Source: Bugula neritina
Lineage: Eukaryota > Bryozoa > Gymnolaemata > Cheilostomatida > Bugulidae
Assembly: GCA_964035545.1 (NCBI GenBank)
Contig: OZ037767.1
Coordinates: forward strand, 31,979,628 to 32,039,627
Length of the DNA: 60,000 nt
Direction of reading: 5' to 3'
Part shown: one piece after another, positions 12,039-25,000 of the stretch
Layout of the letters: each line of letters begins with the position of its first letter
Position numbering within the stretch: the stretch's first letter is position 1
Position numbers and translations under genes: made by a program
Notes under the pieces: generated by a model
Told to the model about the DNA's origin: nothing
The model's input: only the letters and a program-made list of their open reading frames with translations
Database searches by the model: none

Positions 12039-13899
12039 ATGGCTTGCTTAAAGATTGTCTCTAAACTCCCACAAATGATAGAAAAATTGAGTGTATCGAC
12101 AACAGTATATCCATTAGCTTGTACCCAATGCAATTCTTTTGGTTTTCAACGATTTTCTACGAGTGCGTCATATAAAAACTCCAATCAAGACCATTTACCT
12201 CCTAAGGAGAAAGATGACAGTCACTATAGTGGAAGTGTATGTTCACCTATTAGCTGTCTTTAATTCATGCTGAGTTTCACTCAAACTTTTGCCAACGAAA
12301 TATTGTTTTCTAGAAGTGTGCTTTATAATTTGTCAGAAATATTACTGCTTGGCTCGTTGTAGTTTATATCTTGGAAATCTGTGATAGCCGCTGCAGGGGT
12401 TGGAACATTCGCTCTCTATGCTTTGAAAGAAATGATGAAAACTAAAGATGCAAGTATGTAGACTTGTAGACTATATGTTACTGTGTGGTATACATACTGT
12501 AAATTCTGTGTGGTATACGCACCGTAGTTTTCTATACTCGCTGTTCTGTTGATTCTAGACATAGCTGCTACCAAACAGGTCATGATAGGGAAGGCAGATC
12601 TGGGAGGTGATTGGGTACTTATCGATCACCATGGTGACAAGAGAAGTAACTTGGATTTCACTGGTCAGTGGGTTTTGCTGTACTTTGGGTTCACATTCTG
12701 TCCAGATATATGTCCAGAGCAGATGGAGAAGCTGGTGGAGACGGTGGATAGAATTGGTCAGTCGGTCTTCTTACAGTATACAGTAGTTAGTTGTATAGTT
12801 AGTAGTTAGTTATACAGTTAGTAGTATAGTTATATAGTTAGTAGTTAGTTGTATAGTTAGTAGTTAGTTGCATAGTTAGTAGGTAGTTGTATAGTTAATA
12901 GTTAGTTGTATAGTTAGTATTTTGTATAGTCACTGCAGTGTTCAACCTGACCTTTGTATTTATTTAGACGATGATCCCAGTCTACCAAATGTAACGCCAA
13001 TATTTATAACCTTGGATCCTGAAAGAGATACGCCCGTCCTACTAGCCAGATATGTCTCAGGTCTGCAACCTTCACTACTCACTTTACTTCCCTTTTATAA
13101 CTCTGATTTACAAGTTGAAATTCTTATCTTCTTCAAGTACCCATTCTTGTTTCAAGTCTTTTAAGCTAAATGCTGTTATTCCGCCAGCTGCTCAGATAAC
13201 AAACATTGCTCTAAGTATTCACATTATGTAATCTTGTGACACGCAGAATTCTCTCCCAAAGTCATCGGTATGACGGGCACGAAGGAGCAGATTGCGGCAG
13301 CAGCCAAAGCCTACAGAATCTACTACTCGGCTGGTCCTAAGGACGAGGAGAATGACTACATTGTGAGTCCGTCTGCATATCAGTTGTCTTCTCTTGTACT
13401 CTCTGTATGAGTTGTCTTCTCTTGTACTCTGCATATCAGTTGTCTTCTCTTGTAGCCTGTGTTCTTGTAGTCAGTAGTAACCTCTTCTAATAGCCTGTGT
13501 TCTACCTAATATTATCTTATACTTGTAATTATGTTACTAGCCTCGAGTTTATATGATTTAAACAGTCTACATTTTACAACGCAGCAGTTATCTTCTCTGA
13601 ATACAAGTATATTACTCATATGGTGCAATGCATTAACATGTAGTTAGAAGTTATCCTCTTCCTTTATGCTAATAGAAGGGAATATCCTCAACACTATATG
13701 ATGAGTGGATAGTTTAGAGTTGTCCCTTCTCTGTATTCAGGTGGATCACTCTATTATCCAATACCTGGTGGATCCAGAAGGGAATTTCTGTGAATACTTT
13801 GGACAGAACAAGACGGCCTCTGAAGTTTATCACGGAGCAAAGAAACACATGAAACAGTGGATTAAAGAACATCCAATGACTAAAACTTCATCTAAGTGA
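12039..13899 (+). CDS. SCO1: SCO1 mitochondrial copper chaperone for cytochrome c oxidase
   Basis: Six exons: 12039-12236, 12363-12453, 12559-12756, 12968-13060, 13247-13362 and 13741-13899. They give 284 residues (human 301). Start ATG is at 12039 ([10 protein letters not shown]), opening a Ser/Thr/Lys-rich mitochondrial presequence. A transmembrane anchor (about 67-88) follows, then a thioredoxin-fold domain in the intermembrane space. The copper ligands are present: CPDIC (C144, C148) and the later His in VDHSIIQYL (H235). [18 protein letters not shown] and YFGQNK also match the family. SCO1 delivers copper to the CuA site of COX2. Intron 3 holds a GTTAGTAGTTAGTTGTATA array. The gene converges on HLCS. 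SCO1 versus SCO2 cannot be split with certainty; an invertebrate is likely to have one SCO. Confidence 0.95.
12775..12925. repeat. AGTTAGTTGTATAGTT repeat in SCO1 intron 3
   Basis: About eight imperfect copies of a 16-20-bp unit that begin roughly 20-40 bp after the exon 3 donor. Confidence 0.85.
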
Positions 13900-13969
13900 C
13901 AGACATTTTTGTGCTCATTCTTATTTGTGTTCAGTCTTAGATAGTGTCTTATGTTTTTTATATTTCCAA

Positions 13970-14225
13970 CAATATACTATGTGTAAGTTACAACATTGTA
14001 CATCTATAATGTACTATGTGTAAGTTACAACATTGTATATCTATAATATACTATGTGTAAGTTACAACATTGTACATCTATAATATACTATGTGTAAGTT
14101 ATAACATTGTACATCTATAATATACTATGTGTAAGTTACAACATTGTACATCTATAATATACTATGTGTAAGTTATAACATTGTACATCTATAATATACT
14201 ATGGGTAAGTTACAACGTTGTACAT
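13970..14225. repeat. About 37-bp minisatellite downstream of SCO1
   Basis: Seven copies of a unit containing ACTATGTGTAAGTTACAAC then ATTGTACATC, in the 3' UTR or flank. One TACATC/TATATC variant and TTATAA variants are visible. Confidence 0.9.
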
Positions 14226-14499
14226 CAATGGCAGATGTATAGGGTTAGTGAAGTATTACATTAGAAAATTTACCATCAAAATAGACATAAAAACAGGCAC
14301 ACAATTCTATTATCATGTCATATAAACAACACTGGGATATGTACATGATGCTATGTACTGGATATGTACATGATGCTAAAAACAACACACTCACAAACCA
14401 TCTACAACAGCCAACTGTTAGACACAATATAAAGTTACACTGTAGTTCAGTCAAAACACTAAAACAAAACCTCACAGGAATTTATAACATGTTACTAGA

Positions 14500-14592
14500 T
14501 ATAGTCTGAGTGATACACACACTATAGTCTGAGTGATATTCACACTATAGTCTGAGTGATATTCACACCTTATAGCCTGAGTCCATATACAT
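14500..14592. repeat. 23-bp repeat at the HLCS 3' end
   Basis: Three to four copies of a unit with TATAGTCTGAGTGATATTCA just downstream (on the minus strand) of the HLCS stop codon. Confidence 0.8.
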
Positions 14593-14604
14593 GTAGGTGA
14601 ATAT

Positions 14605-17600
14605 CTAAAACTGTTCCTTCACTTTGATCATATTGTGCATCATATCGTAAGAATTGCCATCGGGCTGCACACTGAATGTTGAACCATCTTCTCTCTGAAT
14701 CTTCAGGAAACCAAAGTCGTCTAACCCTAGGACTAGACCCTCTTGCACATGCTGGTCTGGTACATCCACTCTTTTACCACTGTGTAGCCAATACTGATAG
14801 TAAGTGTTCATGTATTCCCTTCTGTCGTTGTTCACCATATCTGTATAACATGATTTATCCTTTAAGGAAGACAACTCCAAATTTGATTCAGTACACCAAT
14901 GAATTGTCAGTTGAACTGCAGATTTGTTATTACAGAAACTGCAGATTGTAAAACCACATGTATACTATGAGATGGGTACAACCCTGTAGTATCCATGGTT
15001 ACACAAACACTCACTGGTATCCATGGTTACACAAACACTCACTGATATCCATGGTTACACAAACACTCACTGATATCCATGGTTACACAAACACTCACTG
15101 GTATCCATGGTTACACAAACACTCACTGATATCCATGGTTACACAAACATACACTCACCAATTAGCAGCTCCATCTCAGAGCAGACTCTTGCTGCCATAT
15201 ACTCCACGCTGACTTCAGGCACATCTGTGTGGTTGGCAGCATTGAAGTCAGCAATGACTGTGTTGAGATTCACAGTTGGCTTCTCATTCTGCACATTAAC
15301 ACCGACGCCTGAGAACACACAATCTAGAGTACTAGACCTCTACTCAGTATAACACAATCTAGAGTACTAGACCTCTTCTCAGTATAACACAATCTAGAGT
15401 ACTAGACCTCTACTCAGTATAACACAATCTAGAGTACTAGACCTCTTCTCAGTATAACACAATCTAGAGTACTAGACCTCTTCTCAGTATAACACAATCT
15501 AGAGTACTAGACCTCTTCTCAGTATAACACAATCTAGAGTACTAGACCTCTTCTCAGTATAACACAATCTAGAGTACTAGACCTCTTCTCAGTATAACAC
15601 AATCTAGAGTACTAGACCTCTTCTCAGTATAACATAATCTAAAGTACTAGACCTCTTCTCAGTATAACACAATCTAAAGTACTAGACCTCTTCTCAGTAT
15701 AACATAATCTAGAGTAGTAGACCTCTTCTCAGTATAACATAAGACATTGAGTCTGGGACACCTTCGCATCTGTTAGTGTACTCAATAGGCACTTGGCGAG
15801 GTTGAGAAGGTAGTAGGAGAAAGGCTTACCTACAGAACAGTGAAGTGTATTCTGCAGAATAGTTGATCTAACCATAACACCCCCAATTTTCACTTTGTCA
15901 TAGTAGATATCATTGGGCCACTTTACTCGCACCTTTATTGTATCGGCATTTCCTTTTCCTGTCTAAATATATTGATGGCTGATAATTATTATGAAGTATG
16001 AATAGAACACAACAATGTACACCACACAAATGCATACACCACATCATACTGCACAACACTGTACAACACACAAATGCATACACCACATCATACTGCACAA
16101 CACTGTACAACACACAACACTCTACAACACTGTACAACACTATACAACACACAACACTCACGTAGTTCTGTAGATGAGAGTGCATGGTCCTAGCCACAGC
16201 TACTGGAGGCAGAGTTTGGATGAGGGAGGGGGTCTTCCCTAGAGTAGAGTTGAGGTCACTCTTAACGAGCATAGTGATAGAGAGCGAGCCCGGTGGACTG
16301 AGCCAGGTGTTTCCTTCCCGACCTATCCCAGAAATCTGAGTGCCAGCAACGGCTGCGACGCCGCACGAGGAGGGAGAGCAGAACTGGAAGGGCTCGACCA
16401 TAGCCATGGTGGTGTTGGACACCATTTGGTAGATGAGGATTCTACCCAACACCCGGGAGGTAAGAGAGTGTTTGTATTTCTACAGGGGGCAGTATAGCAT
16501 TTAGTTAATAGTTACTTAGCTTTTAATTAAAACAAAACATTAGAAATAAAAAATATATTGCAAACAATATTTATTCAAACCTAAAATTGACAAATAATTG
16601 CAAAAAGGAGCAAAAAATAAGTATTGAAAGATAATTATGTAATAACTTCTTTCACAATAAATCCAAAACAAACTTAAGATAATGAGTACTAAGATAACAG
16701 TGTACAAGAACAACTAATAAATGCATGCCCTACCTGCCAGTTGAATGCATCGTTAGGTTTACAGGCTAGATTACTCTGTGTGGAGAGATTATATTCACCA
16801 ACTTTAGATATAGTTAGTATGTCGTCTCTTATCTTTGAAGGATGAGACTGTCTTACTCTTTCAATAAATTTGTTCAGCATTTCCTGTGAGAGAAATCAAT
16901 ACAGTAACTAGGCAACAATACAGTAACTAGGCAACAATATGGTAACTAGGCAACAACATGGTAACTAGGCAACAACGTGGTAACTAGGCAAAAATATGGT
17001 AACTAGGTAACAATACAGTAACTAGGCAACAACATGGTAACTAGACAACAATATGGTAACTAGGCAACATTACGGTAACTAGGCAACAATGTGGTAACTA
17101 GGCAGCAACATGGTAACTAGGTAACAATACAGTAACTAGGCAAACTATGTGAGACATAGAAACAAATTTCACAAAAGAAACAAACAGGAAGTGTGGGTGT
17201 GGCCTACCTCACCGTCCACGCAGTCTATTGAGCAGAGAGTGAGAGAAGTGCTGTCAGACGCATCTCCTTCCAACCCAATGCCGAGCCTCTCCAACACGTC
17301 CTTCATCATGGTGTGACGTAACGCATCACTTCCTGTGAGCAGCGACAGCGAGTCTGAATCAACAGCTGATTGGTCAGCACTTTTCTCCAAATGAACCTGA
17401 GACAAGATGCAGACGCCTTGGATACGGTTGACCGCCTCTGAAGGAATACACGTCCATATTGTGCACGGTAATATATTATATTATATACAGTAATATATAG
17501 TGTATACAGAAATATATATACTAATATACAACAATACATTATACTCTACAGTCTATACAGTAATATATTACTACTTACCTACAACCACAGGTATATTCGA

Positions 17601-17912
17601 GCCATGTCTAGAAGATGTAACTAAGGTAGAGAAGGTAATATTGTCTAGGAGACTTTTTTTGCTATTACTATTACTGTTAGTGTCACTATTAGTGTTGGCA
17701 ATATTACTACTATTAGTGTTACTACTAATAGTACTACTGTTAGTGTTACTGTAAAAGTACCTCCCTCGCACTAGGTGAGCTCTATTACTATTATATTCTG
17801 TCTCCATCACCTAAAATACACAGTAAATATAATTATAACTTCACACTGTGCGACATGTACATATCACAAAACAGTATACACTGACCCAGAAAGAGACAAA
17901 CAGACAGACAAA

Positions 17913-18002
<90 letters not shown>

Positions 18003-19524
18003 TAAAGGTGTAGATTACCTGGACAGAGTTCGGGTGATCAAATTCGATGACATCACAGATATTCTTGTCAAAGTTTGAGCAGCAACTCAAAATCCTTCCT
18101 CCTTCTTGAAAATACTTGAGAAATACTTTATCTTTCCCATCATGGATCTGAGATATAAAATAAATTAATGACAAGAATCAAGTACAGTTTGTAACAGCAC
18201 TGGAAGCAACAAGCACCTGCTCAACTGTGTATACAGTATAGTAACAAGCACCTGCTCAACTGTGTATACAGTATAGTAACAAGCACCTGCTCAACTGTGT
18301 ATACAGTATAGTAACAAGCACCTGCTCAACTGTGTGTACAGTATAGTAACAAGCACCTGCTCGACTGTGTATATAGTATAGTAACAATCACCTGCTCAAC
18401 TGTGTATATAGTATAGTAACAAGCACCTGCTCGACTGCAATGACAAGAAGCACACAGTTGTCCTGCCAAGGGGTGGATAGGAGTGACTCATCCTTGAGGT
18501 GGTACACAGTGTAACTGCCATAACCGACACACCTGAGTATCACCTCCTTCAGGTTAGTAAACAGTGCAGAGGAGAACTTTTTTCCCGTGTATATCAGAAT
18601 GTTGGGTGACTTGTACAGGAAGCGTCTGCAACACAACCACACAGGAAGGAAACATGTCGACCTCGAAGTTTAAACTGTCTGTCAGAAATAGTAAATATTG
18701 AGCAGCTGATGCGACGTACCGATGTCGAGAGAAACAGCTGCCGGATTTAGCTGAGGGGTGTGACTCACCTGGAAACAACAAAGTTTTATCCTGAAAACGT
18801 GTCACTGAATATGTGTCACTGAATATGTGTCACTGAATATGTGTCATTAAAATATATCTGCAGTTACAGCACACATGCAGGTAGTAAACTAATAATCACA
18901 CCTCATCAAATATCTCGCACAGTGTTACACAGAATAAACATACTGATGGTGCAAGTGCCCAACACACTCACTTGAGGAGGCGTGGTTAGAAGTCTCCGGA
19001 ACTTTGGGACTGGAGCAGATAGAAGAACTCATAGAATACTGAGCATTGTCTCTTGTAGGCGTAATATTTTTATCCTGATTAAAATAGTTATGCAACTAAG
19101 ATTCTATATCAGCACAAAACACTAAAGCCTACAGGGCAGTGTCTCACTATTCTATACCATTGCAAAGACAAAGCAAATATGTTGATATAAATATGTGGGC
19201 AGTTGAAAACACAATGAATAAAGTATGTGATGGTTTACTACAGCTATATGGCTTCTTTAGACCAGATTTAGAATAAATTCTCAAATCCAACATCATACAA
19301 AATGAGGGGTAATAAATTATGCTCAGTAGGATTGTCTCATTTCCTATATGCAGCAGATGAGAGTTTAACATTACCTTCCTAAGACGCTGGTTAGCTAAGA
19401 CAGCAGCACTATCTGTCAGTGTGGCAGCACCACCTGTCAGTGTGGCCATCCTGTAGACAGAATACCCAAACCTCCTTAACACTTCAGCTCTCACCATTAT
19501 ATACACATATGCTAAGGCAAACAT
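14605..19524 (-). CDS. HLCS: Holocarboxylase synthetase (biotin-protein ligase)
   Basis: Twelve minus-strand exons: 19524-19375, 19074-18972, 18768-18720, 18625-18427, 18147-18019, 17810-17579, 17437-17208, 16883-16734, 16479-16162, 15962-15830, 15308-15159 and 14840-14605. All phases close, giving 692 residues (human 726). The N-terminal half carries the BPL_N glutamine-amidotransferase-like domain (SPNILIYTGKKF, YTVYHLKDESLL, PWQDNCVLLVIA, FQEGGRILSCCS). The catalytic half has the ATP/biotin loop (GIGREGNTWLSPPG, about 465-478), RVKWPNDIYY, KIGGVMV and GVGVNVQNEKPTVNLN. The C-terminal cap has YYQYWLHSG and GLDDFGFLKIQ. The enzyme adenylates biotin and attaches it to carboxylases in cytosol and mitochondria. 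The N-terminus MFALAYVYIMVRAEVLRRFG is basic/hydrophobic and could be a mitochondrial signal (inference). Oddities are an Asn/Ser-rich insert encoded by a degenerate trinucleotide tract, and arrays in most introns. Confidence 0.95.
14985..15158. repeat. 28-bp array copying the HLCS exon 11 donor
   Basis: Six to seven copies. On the sense (minus) strand the intron opens GTGAGTGTATG, and each unit repeats GTGAGTGTTTGTGTAACC followed by ATGGATATCA. The array therefore starts at the 5' splice site and repeats it. Confidence 0.92.
15313..15740. repeat. 35-bp minisatellite in HLCS intron 10
   Basis: About 12 nearly identical copies of a unit containing ACAATCTAGAGTACTAGACC and CTCTTCTCAGTATA. The array ends four to ten bases from the exon 11 acceptor (TTCTCAG|GC). 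Confidence 0.95.
15995..16160. repeat. CACAACACTGTACAACACA-type repeat in HLCS intron 9
   Basis: Mixed ACAACACT and ATGCATACACCACATCAT repeats next to the exon 9 donor at 16161. Confidence 0.85.
16895..17150. repeat. 17-bp minisatellite in HLCS intron 7
   Basis: About 15 copies of GGTAACTAGGCAACAAT-like units between exons 7 and 8, ending about 15-20 bp upstream of the exon 8 acceptor on the sense strand. Confidence 0.93.
17917..18000. repeat. (GA)n microsatellite in HLCS intron 5
   Basis: A perfect GA run of about 84 bp, a CT tract on the sense strand, just inside the exon 5 donor region. Confidence 0.97.
18205..18430. repeat. 35-bp array copying the HLCS exon 4 donor junction
   Basis: About seven copies. 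On the sense strand the exon ends CGAGCAG|GTGCTTG, and every unit repeats TTGAGCAGGTGCTTG (or TCGAGCAG...) preceded by ATACACAG. The unit thus contains the last exonic bases, the donor and an acceptor-like CACAG. Confidence 0.93.
18800..18848. repeat. ATATGTGTCACTGA repeat in HLCS intron 2
   Basis: Four copies of a 14-bp unit close to the exon 3 acceptor. Confidence 0.85.
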
Positions 19525-19529
19525 TCCAC

Positions 19530-21840
19530 TTTTGATCCAGCATCACACTGAGTAGGCAATGTCAGATCTATAATAATTCAAACAATAAGATTTTCAGAAA
19601 GTAGCTGAAGTTATGACTAACTTGTGTAAAATTGTAAAGCAAAAAAGTATTGCAGCTTTTGACTTAGTTGATGGAAACTGAAATAAAAATTAACAATCAA
19701 CCCAAAACAAGTTTTTCTTAAATTGATGCTCACATTCTATTTCATGACATTTTAAATTATTTCGACTTTCACTTTGACTTTGAGCGCAACAAAAACTAAC
19801 CTTTCATGCTAATGATACCAATAGTAAAGTAATAACAAATAAGCAATAGTAACTTATACTTATAGTGTAATAAGTGTATAAACCATAAAAAATTCAATAA
19901 TTTAATTTTATGTTCATAAGAAAGTAAATAAATCAGAGTAAATAAAATTTAAAATTGTTTCACTCTCATTCACTTTGATACCCAAAGTTAATTACTGATA
20001 ATATTAATACTCATAATATATAATTATAAATATAATTATATTATAATAATTATTTAATATTTAAAATTAATATCATCATCATTATTATTAATGTTATTAA
20101 TATTATAATATTAATTATATTTATTAATATTCATATTGTGCCAAATCTGTGTTGGAATCTCCAGTACAAGTAGGCTACAACTGCAACTGAATATACTTAT
20201 CAACAACTCATCGCTTGTTTTTGATACTTTGCCTTATACTATATTAATATCAATATGGCTATAAGTATAAGTATGTTAAGTGATTAAGTGAATGTGATTA
20301 ACTTTAAGCTAGAGACAAAAATTGTACATGGCTTGCCAGAACTTTTGAAAACTGTTTACATGTTGGCTCGGTATATTTTAAAAGCCTCGGTTTATATATA
20401 ATAAAAGCTTATCTTTCGCGCAAGCATCAAATAGTTCAAGAGCTCTCTCTCCTTCGCTTTGCTGAACTGATAAAAGAACGTAAGCTAGCTTTTTCTGCTA
20501 AAATTATTACCATTCACTACTGCACAATTTAATTGCACACAGTTCAACCACCGACTGATTGTAATACTAATGTCTAATACTAATAGTCATACTTATAGTT
20601 AAACTTAATGTAATATTAATATTAACTGTAGGTAGTAAGTAATACCAGCTGATAATGGTAATTATCACTTCATGCAATTATTGTACTGACATTGATTTTT
20701 ATTTTTCTTTGTTTTAAATCATAAATGTATGAAAATAATCATAATGAGAAGCAGTCATTGTTAAATTTAATTATTGTTAATGTTAATAATATTATAGATA
20801 ATTATATAATATTATATAATTATATTAATATTTATGAAATTGAATATTAATATCAATATGTGATTCAGATTGTGTCAAATTCAAAGTCCGTGTCAATGTG
20901 GTTATGAGTCTTCAAACTCATAAGAGTAAGACTAACTTTAAGGTAAATTCTGGTTCATCACCATACTCGTCATGATTATGTTATTTACTCTAACTGTAGT
21001 GCCCACAGGCACAAGCATTACCATTAGTCCTGCTGTTGCTTGTTGTTGTATCTTATACTTTTTGCATATGAACTTATAGTTATTGATACTTGAAAATTTT
21101 ATACTTGGCTCTTAATTTTTTGGTTTTCCAGGCATTTGCAAATTTTTCAATTATAGCATAAGCCGTTTAATAAACTACCATGCCAATCAGCATAACTATA
21201 GGTCTATGGGTATCTTTATTATTGAGTCTAAAAGTAAAATTTATTAATTAATGATGTAAATGGTACTATAACTGTGACTATGGTTTCACTTCGTAATACT
21301 TATGTTCTAAGTCACTTTCAAACAGCTGATGAAATTTATAATGTTAGACGGCATCTTTCTAAAATTCATACACTGTAAAAGTTTAGTCCACCAAGTGATA
21401 TGCCAGTAGCAATGACAATTATTTGCCAGCTAGCTTAGTAGCTTATTTCACTAATTGCAATTTACAAAATAATAATAAGCTGATTGGTTATTGAAAGTTT
21501 GATATAATTTGAAGTTGTTTACCCTTATAAAAGAAAAAGTGATGCATGATCACACAGTTCGTCTTGCAAATTATTTTTTCTTGATAGAAAGTAGATGCAA
21601 TGCTCATTCATTGAATTGTTACATTGAATAGCAGCCTACAATGCATTTAGTTATTATCTTGAGATCTACTTCAGGTACAATGAATACAGAGTCACTGTGA
21701 ATACAGAGTCACTGTGAATACAGATTGCATGTAGGAAGTGTGTTGGTTGCTGTCCAGGTTTTTGTAGACTAGGAAGTTCTTCAGGTTTTGACTAAATAGA
21801 GAGTATAAATCAAGTTACCAGGTCTTACTCAATATATTTC
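19530..21840. other. Divergent intergenic region HLCS/JmjC
   Basis: Strongly AT-rich, with runs of ATTATAATATTAAT type around 20020-20140 and 20760-20850. No exons or transposon ends were recognised. TATA-like strings are too common here to pick a promoter. Confidence 0.5.
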
Positions 21841-21907
21841 TTAGAATACTGCAGAGCTTGGTTCAGCCACAAAGCAGACGGCTATATCTCTGTTATCCTG
21901 CAGCTGG

Positions 21908-22026
21908 TAAGTCACATGATCATATTGCATGTTATATCTCTTAGTTAGTAAGTCACATAATCATATTACTGTTAATAGATAGCATATTATATAGTCTGTT
22001 ATCTTTCTATGTGTTCTCTTGTTTAG
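21908..22026 (+). other. Probable 5'-UTR intron of the JmjC gene
   Basis: CAGCTG|GTAAGTC at 21907/21908 and CTTGTTTAG at 22026 are good donor and acceptor sites upstream of the first coding ATG (22049), implying a non-coding first exon ending at 21907. Confidence 0.5.
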
Positions 22027-22048
22027 CCTGAGACCGTACTGCTGTGCA

Positions 22049-25000
22049 ATGGCAATCTACATAGCCTTAGTATGTGGTCTCCTACTGCCCATCTCAAAAA
22101 CTGCTGTAGCTGAGACTAAGACTGCTTTTGGGGAGGCAAATCCCCCTTCTATTCACGTCGCTATAGTGAAGAAAGGAAGCAGTATTTCTACGAAGGACTT
22201 TTTCACTACATTCGTCTACGAACAGAGTCCCGTGGTGTTCAAGGCAGCCATCTTGGATTCTCCTGCCTATAGGCTGTGGACTGATGAGTATTTCATGAGA
22301 CTGTCGGGGGTTCCCCGGGACCACACCGTCCTTGTTGAAAGCAGGAAGAAGGAAAACCGCACGGCTCCGCCTACTCGTATGCCATTCAAGGAGTTTGTGT
22401 CAGTCTACAACCTGACTGACCAGTATATGGTGGAGTCCGTACCCTCATTCCTCAGGTTACTCTCTCGGTCTATACTCAGTCTATACTCTCAGTCTATACT
22501 CTCAGTCTATACTCTCTCAGTCTATACTCTCTCAGTCTATACTCTCTCAGTCTATACTCTCTCAGTCTATACTCTCTCAGTCTATACTCTCTCAGTCTAT
22601 ATCGCTCAGTCTATACTCTCTCAGTCTACTCTCAGTCTATACTCTCAGTCTATACTCTCAGTCTATACTCTCTCAGTCTATACTCTCTCAGTCTATACTC
22701 TCTCGGTCTATACTCTCGGTCTAGTCTCTCGGTCTAGTCTCTCAGTTTGATTTCTTAGACTAGCTTCTCAGACTAGTTTCTAGATTTCGTGGGAATTGTC
22801 ATTTCTTTAGTATGTTCTCTGCGGTGGAACTCACAATACTTCACTCATGTAAAACTGTTTTATACGGATCCTGCATCGTCTGCTGTCATTGAACTTTCTG
22901 TTTGCTTGTAGGAAAGACTATATGCTGCCTCACCACTTGCAGTGTGAACAGCTTATGAAAGACGTCATTGTGGAAACAGTGAGTTCTAGAGCTGTGTGTC
23001 ACGAGTCACTTTTTATATAATACACCGCATACTCGCTGTTAGTAGTCATTGAACTTTGTGTTTTGTCAGATGATGTGGTACAGCAGTGGCGGTACTGTAT
23101 CTGTCGTACACACCGACTCCGTGGAGAATATGAACTGTCTAGTAGCCGGTACCAAGAGGTTCGTGTTTGTCCCTCCCGAGTACGCTGTAAGTTCTACAGG
23201 ATATGATGTCATTTTCACAAGTTATGGTTATGCTACACTTTCGTAATTCTAAAATAATAACTAGTATATTATATGGACAACCAGTTTATTTGGAGTCATC
23301 TCCTCTCTGTAAGCATCACATAAGAATTCCCTATTGAGTTGTCAACTACCAATAAAGTTAATAGAGCAGTATTGATGTATAATCTGATTGTGTTTGGATT
23401 CAGGATTGTTCTTGAATTCCCCTCTTTTGTAAACAACATAGACATAAAAACTGTACTTACACCATATACTTACACCATGTACTTACACCATATACTTACA
23501 CTACGTACTTACACCATATACTTACACCGTGTACTTACACCGTGTACTTACACCATGTACTTACACCATGTACTTACACCATGTACTTACACCATGTACT
23601 TACTCTATGTACTTACTCTATATACTTACACCATGTACTTACTCTATGTACTTACACTATGTACTTACCCTATGTACTTACTCTATGTACTTACTCTATG
23701 TACTTACACCATGTACTTACACCATGTACTTACACCATGTATTTAGTTATTAATATACTACGCTGCCGCTGCAGGACAAGGTGCTGTTTGACCACCCTGA
23801 AGGCTCATACTCTGGCATCGATGTCGATGATGTAGACTACGCCAAGTACCCAGGTCTCGCTGACGTTAGGTTCATGCACGCTGACTTGGAGCCCGGCGAC
23901 TGTCTTTACATTCCTTTCAAATGGTAACGCTGCCTGTGCACTCTTCCGCAGTTTCTATTCATTATATTGTATTGTATTGTTCTACAATATTATATTATAC
24001 TGTATTATATTACAATATACATTATATTGTATTGTTCTACAATATTATATTATACTGTATTATGTTACATTATCTTGTATTGTATTGTTTTAGTATATCA
24101 TACTATAATAAGATATACTTTGTACTTACACCAAGTACTATGTTATATTATATTATGTTATATTATATTATGTTATATTCTATCATATTATACAATACTA
24201 TAATAAGATATACTATGTAGGATTCACCAAGTCAGATCTTATAACAGAAACATTGCCGTCAACATCTGGTGGGACACCTTCAAGAATAAGGTCATTGACC
24301 TAGAAAGATGTGATGAGGACTTTGACCCCACGTGGACACTGGACAGAGTGGATACGTCTGGCTTTGAGGACTTGGAGTCGTCCCCCGCAATGATACGGTT
24401 AGCCTTAGCTTTATATTTAGTATACTCTCAGTATACACTCTCAGTCTATAATATACTCTCAGTCTATGATGTACTCTCAGTCTATGGCATAGTATACTCT
24501 CAGTCTATGGCATAGTATACTCTCAGTCTACACTCTCAGTCTATGGCATAGTATACTGTTGTTTGTAGAGACTTTGTGACCGATGTGATAGGGGACAACT
24601 CCTTGTATGTTGGAAAGTTTATATCTAGTCTGAATTTACCTGTAAGTATGACTCATCACCAGCTTGCCTATACCTGCCATGTTGTTATATCATATCAGGA
24701 GTTATCTTATCCCCTGCCTATGCTATAAACTCTACTGTGTTATGTATACATTGTAGATGATGAGTGACCCGGGATTTGTCGGCTCTATGGAGTATAATAA
24801 AGTCCTCTCTATACTGGGAAAGGTACGTCAATGAGCTCTCTAGTACTCTATTCACTCCTGCACTGTTTCTACTAGGTGTAGATATCATTGTAATACTGCT
24901 ATACTGTGAACTTGCATCTCTTCAGATATTTGAGCTGATGGATGTGGGTGCAGATGGTAAAGTGGATGCCCTGGACCTCAGGGATATGCCTGAAAGCAGG

